Source of the DNA: Strongylocentrotus droebachiensis
Taxonomy: Eukaryota > Echinodermata > Echinoidea > Camarodonta > Strongylocentrotidae
Direction: 5' to 3'
DNA length: 64,000 nt
Assembly (NCBI GenBank): GCA_035222895.1
Contig: JAVYIG010001032.1
Span: forward strand, 334,691-398,690
Of the stretch, positions 1-10,200 are shown one piece after another. A model generated the notes under the pieces. That model had not been told where the DNA came from. It made no database searches and saw only the letters and a program-made list of their open reading frames with translations. The translations under genes were made by a program, and so were the position numbers. Numbering within the stretch: position 1 is the first letter of the stretch; every line of letters begins with the position of its first letter.

Positions 1-49
1 CTGTTCAGGACTCCTCAAACCTCTCTCTCTCTCACACACATGGTGCAAC

Positions 50-1467
50 CGCAAACCTACTGTATAAAAACATTCTTGATCTGATCTTTATTACTAATGC
101 TTCACCACTAGGAATGTGAGACCATTATTGTGTTCTTTGGATACCAAAACGTAAAACTCATCTGCAAAACCAAATCAAGAAAAAAAAATAGTTCGTCCAT
201 TATCGGACAGTGGTAAACGAGTGTTTGGTAATTGGATAACTCATTTTACTTGGGAAGAAATTAATGATAACAATGACCCATCTGTTAATCTTCTTAAGTT
301 TCTAGATACAATTCAAATCCACTTGGATATGTATGTTCCTAGTATTCAAGAAGTTCAGTTACATTCAGCGGCGGATCCAGGATTTGAAAAGAGGGGGGCG
401 CAGCCCGAAAATTGGAAAAATAGGGGGGCGCCGCCGAAAATTTTATGATATTAACATGTACGTTCAATGAGTGGTTTCCAAAAAAATGGGGGCGCACGCC
501 TGTTGCGCCCCCCCTGGATCCGCCACTGACATTGTAGAGATAAACCTTGGATAAATGCAAAAGTGCATGAAAGATCTTATCAATCAGAGGCAGTGGGCTT
601 TTGATCACAAGATGAAACCGTTATGGCGTTATTTAAGAAATTCGTTTAAAAGACAATTAGTCAGTTACAGCAAGGAAACTCCTTGGTTACAGAGTTCATA
701 TTACAATGAAAGGGTTCGTAACTTAAAAATGATAACCCAGCAGCTTGGAACAAGGCAACTGGAGTTTTAACAAACAGTGTGAAGAAATGTTCACCTGTTA
801 GTATACCAGGACTTGATAGTAACACACCTGAGCATTTTAAAGACAGGCCTGGTTAAAGGAGATCGCAGATCATATCAACGATCACTTTGCTGCAGTAGCA
901 GCAGACCTCCCACAACTCAATAGGAACAACTTACCTGCTTTCTTGCCAGCCCAATTTAACTGTCCTGTTGTTCAACCGTCACAAGTGTAAAACTCATAAC
1001 TGCGTAACTTAAAACCAGCTTAAAGCTGGTACTGTAGGGTATTTACCTGTAAGAATTCTTACAGAATTTGCCTTTGAATTAAATTTACCACTTACTGACC
1101 TCTTTTAAATAATCGAATGTACCATAATCAGTAGCAACAATCTGAAATAATTCCCATCCCTAAATGTCAACCTGTTACATTACAGAGCTTAAGACCGATT
1201 GCACTTACTAGTTATTTTGCAATAAATAGCTGAACCATTAATTTGCAAATGGTTGTTAACAGATATTACAAAACATAGATGTTAATCAATATGGTAACCG
1301 TTCAGGTCTTTCTCTTTCACCTTATGTATCCGCCTACTCCACCAAATTGTTCATCCTTATATACGTGTACACTGGTTTTTACAGATTTTTCAAAAGCTAT
1401 ATTTGGGAATCTTGGATTTTCACCTCTCTAATGATTCTAATTTCATTCCGCTGTCCTGGACTACTCC
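50..1467 (+). pseudogene. Decayed non-LTR retrotransposon (CR1/jockey-like), endonuclease end to RT start
   Basis: Conceptual translation across several frames gives the linker of an APE-type LINE. An endonuclease end (DLIFITNASPL, near 80-112) is followed by a segment like PWINAKVHE and KDLINQRQWAF (540-620), then CSPVSIPGLDSNT (near 785-830), and then RT starts LRPIALTSYF (1190-1220) and VFTDFSKAI (near 1375-1400). Stops and frameshifts break every frame, so it is dead. A small inverted-repeat element (366-528) is inserted in it, and the RT part stops where a second foldback element begins. Clade assignment is by motif style only. Confidence 0.6.
366..528. mobile_element. 163-bp MITE with hAT-like CAG...CTG ends
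   Basis: The ends are inverted repeats: CAGCGGCGGATCCAGG on the left and the complement of CAGTGGCGGATCCAGG on the right (15 of 16 match). ACATT flanks both sides (361-365 and 529-533). Removing the element and one ACATT rejoins the LINE linker reading frame. The CAGnGGCGGATCC terminus is typical of hAT-type nonautonomous elements, but hAT duplications are usually 8 bp, so the superfamily is uncertain. The inside is G/C-homopolymer rich and non-coding. Confidence 0.7.
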
Positions 1468-1872
1468 TTTAAGTTAGATCTGGGTTTATGGTTACAGAGT
1501 TACATGTAGGTATTGTCTAGGGGAAGGGTCACAGTTATATTTGACTGGGGTTCAAAATTGATTTTTATCAAATTTTCATCGATGGAAATTTCTATCTTCT
1601 CAGAAATGTATTGTACAATCTCAGCCAAACATAAATCACAATGAAAATCAAACCATAGTTACCATTTACAACCTTGTCATAAGGGCTAAAATAGAATTGG
1701 AGCAAAACAAATAGTAATTAAGGGTTTACGGGTGTCTTTGATTTCAGTTTTGTCGTTAACGGTAAACGCAACATAAAATATTCCAGTTTTCACCAATCAC
1801 ACTCCTTACTTCAACCCTTCCCCTAGACAATATACCTAACCCTGTAACCATAAACCCAAATCTAACTTAAAG
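1468..1872. mobile_element. Foldback MITE, about 60-bp inverted ends
   Basis: The left arm (about 1468-1529) and right arm (about 1815-1872) are near-perfect reverse complements. They share TTTAAGTTAGATYTGGGTTT and, further in, TTGTCTAGGGGAAGGGT. The roughly 285-bp middle is AT-rich with no coding capacity. It is a nonautonomous DNA element of unknown superfamily, inserted where the upstream LINE homology ends. Confidence 0.7.
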
Positions 1873-2513
1873 AACAATCATAACCTACACTTCAGACTCC
1901 TTTCCTGGAGGTAGGACTGAGGGGGCCTTGGCCCCCGGGTCAACAAAAAAGGGGGCCCCAAAAGAGGCAAAAAGGCAAAAAAATGGGTATAGAGGGGGTG
2001 TTCGAACACTTTTTTTTTAAGGTGAGCCCGGGAAGAGTCAGGGGAAAAGTCTGAGATCGTCAGGACCCCGTGGTATGAAAATTGGGAGAGGCGCATTGAC
2101 GAAATAAAGGCCAGAGCAAAAATATTCCACTTTTATGACGAACAGTGTATTCTGGGAATGTGTACTAATATTGTTCCGTTATATATTTATTTATTTATTG
2201 AAATTTATTTATACAGGATAAAAACATGATCAGTATAAAACTTGTTTACATCATGGTCCTGATAACAGGAATATAAAATGACATAACATTGATATTAACA
2301 TTGATAACATTGCATAACATGAAAATAATTGATAAGAGAATAACATAAAGTGATATATACTTACGCACTTAATTAACAGAACGAGGTAAAACAATAATAA
2401 TTGAACGGCTGTAACAAAGTTGGTATATGTGATTAAAAGTAACGAAGCAATTTAAAAGGAGTAAAATTTAAGTCTGAGTGAAATGTGGATCAACAATTGA
2501 GATTTAAAGTATG
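1873..2513. other. Intergenic repeat debris, no gene
   Basis: It holds a G-rich block (1908-2060, with GGGGCC runs and poly-G/poly-A) that resembles low-copy MITE sequence. An AT-rich part from 2164 on contains (TTTA)n and TTTATACAGGATAAAAACAT, reminiscent of LINE 3' ends. No reading frame of interest was seen. Confidence 0.4.
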
Positions 2514-3117
2514 TTACCTTAAGGGGAGACCGGGGTGAAATGGGACATTTTTTTCACTTTCAGATATATTACCTTGTAACTCTGTAAATATTTGGACTAA
2601 ACAAAATATGTTCGTTTGGTAATAGACTATAGATACTTAAATAAATATTGCAGCAATAGATTGAATTCCCACAGCTTAAATGTTCACGTAATCATAAATT
2701 TCGCAAACCCTTAGTTTTGGGGTGAAATGGGACTCCCATAGGGATGCACACTTTTGTTTTTTGTTTTGTAATATTCTTTATTGTATTCATTCAATACATA
2801 ATATCAATTCATACAAATTGTAATATATAACATATTGGAACCAAATACAGAGTAAAAAATACAGTAATCTCAATTATATTGAATGAATCAATATTGTTAT
2901 AACCCCCCCCCCTCTATATTTTGTTTTGTAGTACTAGTATTATCTATTGTATACATTCAATACATTATTATCAAATCATACATCTCTATTACATATTATA
3001 ATATATAACATATTGGATCAAAGTACAGACTACAATCAACTTAGTTATATCGATCACAAAAAACGATACCGATATTGCTCATTGCATTAATAATGTCCCA
3101 TTTCTCCCCCTTGGTAA
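2514..3117. mobile_element. Inverted-end element with two internal direct repeats
   Basis: The left end TTACCTTAAGGGGAGA...AATGGGACATT (2514-2549) and the right end AATGTCCCATTTCTCCCCC TTGGTAA (3093-3117) are inverted copies separated by a small indel. Inside, about 2758-2890 and 2917-3056 are diverged direct repeats sharing TTGTTTTGTA, CATTCAATACAT and AATATATAACATATTGGA. It is non-coding. It is probably a MITE, but no clean target duplication was found. Confidence 0.5.
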
Positions 3118-3490
3118 AAATAAAAAAAATGGCGGCTATTATTTCTAACCTGTCTGTTACCAAACAATTTTATTTTCAAAAGTTTGCACACTAACTAGTT
3201 TACCAAACATTTTTGGATTGAAAAGGCACCACATTTTTGGTTAAAAGTCACAACAAATCTAATTGTGTCCAACTTGCGGGGTATTTAGTTTTAAAACAAA
3301 TTTATTTTAATAATTAATTCTGATTGGTAAAACAATGCCTAATGATTGCTGATAGAGATGCACCTGCTCAAAATGTAAACATAAAAAATGACGTTTTGGC
3401 CCCCAAAGTGCCATGTATGGTCATATTTTGAGAAGTAAATAAGTATTTCCAACAGTTTCTTCGCTCTTGTAGGTTGCACTAACAGTGCCC
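3118..3490. other. AT-rich intergenic sequence
   Basis: No gene, repeat boundary or RNA feature was seen. Confidence 0.5.
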
Positions 3491-3491
3491 A

Positions 3492-3830
3492 TTAGTTTGC
3501 TATATCATGTTTTAGATAAAAGCGCATTGAATTTTTTTTTTTATGGGGCACAGAAGGCGCTTTTAGGACGATGTACACTGATTTTAAAACAACCCTCAAC
3601 GAATCGGCATTTCTTGTGTCAAAACCGTGCCTATCAAAATACATTTCAATTTCATTAGATAATCTTGAAGGAGCAAGCCCATATATGCATTGATATGCCA
3701 GAATACAAAGAAAGTAATACATTCTCTTTTCAAATGGTTGCCAAGTTAATTCTTTTAATAAAATAGAGCTGCTGATGGTATAGTCAAATTGGTTTGTCAC
3801 AATTCGAGCAGCTCGTCTTTGTAATTTTTT
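3492..3830 (-). pseudogene. LINE reverse-transcriptase C-terminal fragment
   Basis: On the minus strand the frame encodes RAARIVTNQFDY-like sequence followed by LLKELTWQPFEKRMYYFL and YQCIYGLAPSRLS. This is the block that follows the RT domain in CR1/jockey/RTE-like elements (LLKELGWxPIxxR...YKxLxGLAPxYL). The fragment is short and isolated, and lies opposite in strand to the LINE remnant at 50-1467. It is a 5'-truncated, dead copy. Confidence 0.7.
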
Positions 3831-4212
3831 TTCTTCATGAGATTCCTGTTATGTATGTTTTATTTTCCATGTCTTTGATACGCCTTTTTTATTGTTACAA
3901 TCGAACTTGATATTATCATTGTAAATTGCACTGAATTCAGAAGTAAGGGTGCCATGTACAAGGTTATATACCATAATAAATAAATGAATAAATAAATAAA
4001 AACGTAGCGAACGAAAAAGTTGTGTTTTTCTGTGAACTATGAAAACTGGATTCACCATCTTTTGGAAAGTAATTCTTTTCTGAAAACTCTATTTCCCGCT
4101 TTCTCTATATCTCCTTTTTTTTACACTTACGTACAATGAACAGTTGAAATGTGTCTCTTTTACATGTTAACAACCGTAGTTTTCACAAAGAATTTGTGTT
4201 TCTTTTAAACAG
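3831..4212. other. AT-rich 5' flank of the large transposon gene
   Basis: It includes an (AATAAATG)n-like tract at about 3974-4001. It ends in CTTTTAAACAG, a good splice acceptor just before the open frame at 4213. No promoter motif was recognised. Confidence 0.4.
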
Positions 4213-7200
4213 AATGTTACCAGCATTTCTCGACGTCGTTGCCGCCAGAATCGTCTCCCCATTGTCAAGAAAAAGAGAAAACAAGTAGATTATCAGCAGA
4301 TGAAGAATGTTTTCGGCAGGTACATTCTGTCATCTACAAATGTTTCGAGTGAAACAGCGTCGTCTGTATGGGGAATGATTTCGAGGGAAATTAATTGGTT
4401 TAATACTGAGTCTAACCGAAAGTATTTAAAATTCATATGGAGAGAAAACAGAGGTGGGGTAAGGGAACATACACAACGAATATGGAATAATTGTAACATT
4501 AATGAATACACAGTTAAAGACCATGGGACGACCAGTATGGAAGACAAAGTAGCTGATGAAGTAGAGGCGCAGGCCGAACAGGATTGGAATGTTGGAATGT
4601 CCATCGAAAATGAACCCACTGATCAAGACCAAATCAAGACCCCAAGAACACGCAAAAGTGGGAGAAACTTGAAACCCAAGAGGTTTTCAAGGGGTTGGGA
4701 AACCAGCAAAATTTGCGTTTGCCAGCGAACTTGGAAAGGCAGTGCTATACGACCATCGGTAAAATGTGAATTGTGCCACGAATGGTACCACTTTGACTGT
4801 ATAGATCTAGCGAGCTACGCTAACATAGACATGGATCAATATTATTTTTATTGTGGCTTCAGGGGGTGCAATGATGGGGAGAAAGTGCTTAGAAGAAAGA
4901 AGACCCTGTTGCCCGACAATGCTGATGAGCCCCAATGCACCCTTGCAGATCAGGATAACGGGGGCGATCAGGACAGTACGAACAATTCAACCTTCCATGA
5001 ATATATAGATGATGGTCAAGATGAGACTGCTAGGTTCGACGAAGAAGTCCTCGAGAGTGACAGAAGTAAGGATGAGGATGAAAGTAGTAAAAGTTCAACC
5101 TTTCATGAGGATATAGATGATGGTCAAGATGAAACGACTAGGTTCGACGAAGAAGTCCTCGATGAGGGTGACAGAAGTAAGGATGAGGATGACAGTAGTA
5201 AAAGTTCAACCTTTCATGAGGATGTAGATGATGGTCAAGACGAGACGACTAGGTTCAGCGAAGAAGTCCTCGATGAGGGTGACAGAAGTGAGGATGAGGA
5301 TGACAGTAGTGAAAGTTCAACCTTTCATGAGGATATAGATGATGGTCAAGACGAGACGACTAGGTTCGACGAAGAAGTCCTCGATGAAGGTGACAGAAGT
5401 AAGGATGAGGATGACAGTAGTAAAAGTTCAACCTTTCATGAGGATGTAGATGATGGTCAAGACGAGACGACTAGGTTCAGCGAAGAAGTCCTCGATGAGG
5501 GTGACAGAAGTGAGGATGAGGATGACAGTAGTGAAAGTTCAACCTTTCATGAGGATATAGATGATGGTCAAGACGAGACGACTAGGTTCGACGAAGAAGT
5601 CCTCGATGAGGGTGACAGAAGTAAGGATGAGGATGACAGTAGTAAAAGTTCAACCTTTCATGAGGATGTAGATGATGGTCAAGACGAGACGACTAGGTTA
5701 AGCGAAGAAGTCCTCGATGAGGGTGACATAAGTGAGGATGAGGATGACAGTAGTGAAAGTTCAACCTTTCATGAGGATATAGATGATGGTCAAGACGAGA
5801 CGACTAGGTTCGACGAAGAAGTCCTCGATGAGGGTGACAGAAGTGAGGATGAGGATGACAGTAATAAAAGTTCTACTTTCCATGAAGATATAGATGATGG
5901 TAAATCAGACACATCACTGGGATCATTCCTTAAAAGTGTGCCGATTGACAAAGCCACTATAGGTGCTTGCATTGGAGAAGGGGTAGGTGATAGTGTAGTA
6001 AAAGAGTTTCGCATTCAGAGAAAGGCAACCTTTTGCATACGCAAAGAACAGTGGACGAAAATGTGTAAAACTGTAAGGACGAGGTACTTCAAGAAGGGAC
6101 AGTGGCACGAGCCATTCATTAAAGGGATAAAACAATCAAATCCGTATTGTGTCTTAATGATAAGACGTCACCATGTGAGCACAGCCAAACAAAGATTCCA
6201 TCGTGGCAAATCAATACTGAATGCAGATCTTTACTGCAAGTTCGAAGATTGCCCCATCACTGCCAAACTGACCATGGACGGGAAGTTTAATGCTAGAGTT
6301 ACGTATAGTCACGACGTCGTAATGCACCATTTAGGGGAGCAACGTGCAAGACCTATTCGTGGGACTGAGAGAGAGCATTTGAAAGGAATCTTCAGCCATG
6401 GCCAAAAGCCATTCAATGAATACCTCAGACGACTTGGAAAAAAGGATCCTGCTCACGTAGTCTTGGCTGGAAATTTCGATGGGATTGGGACAACCAAACA
6501 GGTACTCCGTCAAGTGTCGCATGAAGCTGGGACATCAAGAATCCTCGACAAGGATGAGCTCACGAGTCTCCACCTATTGAAGAGTAAGATGGAGACTCAG
6601 ACAAAGAACAAGAAAGTAAAAGGCTTCATACAACTAATAGCGGCATCACCCTCCTTCGTATTTTACTGGAGCGAGGAAGGTGTACGGTTGTGGCATGACC
6701 TTTGCAAGAAGGATGTGGCCGTAATAGACGCAACCGGCAACGTTGTGCGCTCGGCAGGGAAGAAAAGGTACCTCTACTATGAGGTGTGCATAAGGAACAC
6801 TGTAGAAGGAGAATCCCCCATACCTATCATGGGTATGCTCAGCACAGTCCACACTGCAACCGTCATACGCTTCTGGATAGCTGAATTCAGACGATGTGAG
6901 AAGCTTCTGTTTGGGCATCAAGGGGTTTCTATTCCCCGTCAAATGAATATGGATAGAGCCATGGCTTTCATTGTTGCACTACTGGCCGAATTCAACAATG
7001 AGTCTGTCAAGGAGTTCCTGGATCGCTGCTGGCGTATCGTGTCTGGCAATGCACTGGATAATGACATAGAGCAAAAGATGATCCCCCATGCCTGTGCCTT
7101 CCATGTGATGAGGGATGCAAAGAAATCATGCAAGAAGTACTATCCAGGAAATATGGAGTACGGATTGTACTCCTTCAGCACTATCCTCAATGCATGTTCC

Positions 7201-10200
7201 CTAGATGAAGTTGAAGAAGCCCTATTCGACATGGCTGTGGTATTGCAAGGCAGAAAACTAACACCAGAAGTGATTGAAGCGAGTGAGAGAATGCATCAAA
7301 GGATCAATGATCTTTCGAAGGAAAGTAAAGACAAACTGAAAGATGATCATGTGTACAAAGCAAGTACAGAGGCCAGTGAAGATGGAATTTCCTCAATGAA
7401 CAAAACTGAAGAAGAGTTTTTTCATCTCGCCGAAGGCTCGCACTTCAGGAGCTGGGCTAAAAGAATCATTGAGCGTGCGAAGCTGAGCATTACACAGGGT
7501 GATAACACAATGGAAGACAACGGAAGATATGGACCCAGATTTCTGGAAGACATACAGAGGCTCCTGTTGCCTACACTCCCGCTCTGGTCTGCCATTATGC
7601 TTGGAGACCTTGGTAGACATGGTAGCTCGGCCCCATATGAGAGACACAAATTAACTCCAGGAATAAGGTCACCATCTAAAACAACCAGTGTGCAGGAGGG
7701 ACGTTTCAATCAGCTTAAAACGGTGATTCTCCAGGGAAAATCACGGAATCGTGTCGACGTTTTCTCAGAGAAGTTGAGGGAGACTACAAAGGCGGCTCAG
7801 ACTCTCGCTCTCAGAGATGCAGTTAAGAAGAAGACAAAGAGAGCTAGGGGAAAGAAGACACATCTAATCGAAGAATCATGGGACAAAAAGGTTCGCGAAC
7901 CTGATCATCTGCGAGACAAAAAACATGGAAAATATCAGCAGACCCCGACTAAGCCCATACCAGTCACCAAACCAGCGAGAACCAAGTCAGGTGCCAGAAA
8001 TGATGAGGGGACGAAGTTTAACAAACGAAAAGGTACGCAAATGAGCGAGGGCGACGACACTCCTCCAAAGAGGAAAGAATATCAAAGGAAGGACTACGAG
8101 CAGCGAAAACGTTCTTCCCATTCAGTACCTGACCTTGACAAAGGAGACGATGCTGACGTTCCAGTCACCAAACCCGCGAGAACCAAGTCAGGTGACAGAA
8201 ATGATGAGGGGAAGAAGCATAATAAACGAAGAGGTACCTCAAGGAGCGAGGGCGAAGACATCCCCCCAAAGGAGAGGAAAGACTACAAAAGGAAGGACTA
8301 CGAGAAGCGAAAACGTTCTATTCATTCAGTACCTGACCTTGACAAAGGAGATGATCATGACGTACCAGTCACCAAGCCCACGAGAACCAAGTCAGGTGCC
8401 AGAAATGATGAGGGGACGAAGCATAACAAACGAAGAGGTACCTCAAGGAGCGAGGGCGACGACATACCCCCAAAGAAGAGGAAAGAATGTGAAAGAAAGG
8501 ACTACGAGCAGCTAAAACGTTCTTTCCATTCAATACCTGACCTTGACAAGGGAAAATATGATGACATCCAGACACGGAGAAAGAGGCAAACAAGGACGAG
8601 TCATGGAACACAGCGTTATCGCCCCCTTTCAAATTTCCAAAGCAACTGTTGGCTCAATGCAATTATACAATCACTGATTTCAACAAACGCTGCAGATGCT
8701 CTCATACATGCACCCGATGAATCGTGGACGAATCGCCAGCACATGGAAATCATCCAATTCCTTCGGAAATACAAGACTAATGACGCCATCCTAGAGGAGG
8801 ACATCGAAATGCTTTCGCGAGTACTCTGCCTGCCAGCAACCAGACACAAAGGACTCATTTATGGGAGGCAAAATGACGCACATGAGTTAATATCGCAGCA
8901 TGTTGGGCCTATGATGTCAAATATCGGACTTAATACGTTTGAAGTGGAACAGTGTGTAGCATGCACAAATTGCAATGAAAGAACATTAATTAGGAGACAT
9001 GAGTTCACAGAAATCATTGTACCGGTACTGCATGACTGGGACAATATCAATTTGCAGTACGAGGTGGACAGAGTTACGAGGTATCCTGATCTCATAGAAG
9101 GGGGAACACCGTGTGACAAGTGCCATAATATTGGTCTACGGGTAACACAGAAGGAGATGAAGACTGTCCCTCAGTTTCTGATGGTTGTCATGCAGAGGAA
9201 TCAGGGACGAGGAAAAATGCTGGCACCGGTGGAACCCCCTGATGAGATAGTCATGACCTATTCTGGAGGAGCTGGTAATACCGAGAAGACGTGCCTTTTC
9301 CAGTTAAAGTCGGTAGTTGTACACAAAGGAGACACGTGTGACCAAGGGCACTATGTAACGATGGTGAGAGAACCCGCAGCAGAGAGTGGGTGGATAATTT
9401 GTGATGACCATATCATAGAAACAGCACGACCTGAAGACATATCTGCAGTCTATGATCAGTGCTACATGATCATCTACGAACGCATGGCAGTAGTACGACC
9501 GGACACAGGAGATTCAACCAACCGTCAAATACCAGTTCCAGGTAGTGGAACAGAGTTCTCGACATCAGAACAGCAGTTCTTTCATACCACAACCCCGACT
9601 GAGAGAGCGGATCACAAGAAACGACAGCGACGTAAATGTAAAAAAAGAAAAGAGTCTGCGGTGAGAGATGACGTCATAGAGGCAATCAAATTGAACTGCC
9701 GAAAGAAACCAAATGCTGTCATGAGGCAAGTAAATAAAATTGCCATAAAGTACAGGGATATGCAGACACTGCTTGGCAGAAACTGGTTGAATGATGTCAT
9801 CATAAACGGCTACCTTGAGATGATAGATTTGAAGTCGAGGAATGACGATGGTCAACCAAGAATATACCCTTTCTTCAGCCAATGGTACCAACAAGTAAAT
9901 TCGAGAGGCGAGACGTCACTGCGCAGAATGGCAAGGCTCATTGATCTCGCAGAATGCGACTGGTTGCTCTTTCCAGTAAACACAGGTGTCCACTGGTACC
10001 TAATCGCCATTAACCCGAAGGAGAAGATGGTGGTATCGCTTGATTCGCTTCAAGGTGACAATGCCACAGAGATTGTTCTGGCAGTGCAAGTTGTAAGAAG
10101 CCTATGGAAAGAGAAATATGGCTTGTCATTTGACTGTCAAATGATGGTAGTACCGACTCCACGTCAGCACAACTCGGATGACTGTGGGGTGTACCTGTGT

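Noticed and set aside
8135..8515. Plus-strand 126-codon frame inside the basic repeats
   Set aside because: Another-frame shadow of the tandem repeat region.
4293..9900. Minus-strand open frames opposite the large transposon gene (for example 4293-4619, 6646-6942, 9565-9894)
   Set aside because: Shadows of the long plus-strand frame; no domain or splice support.
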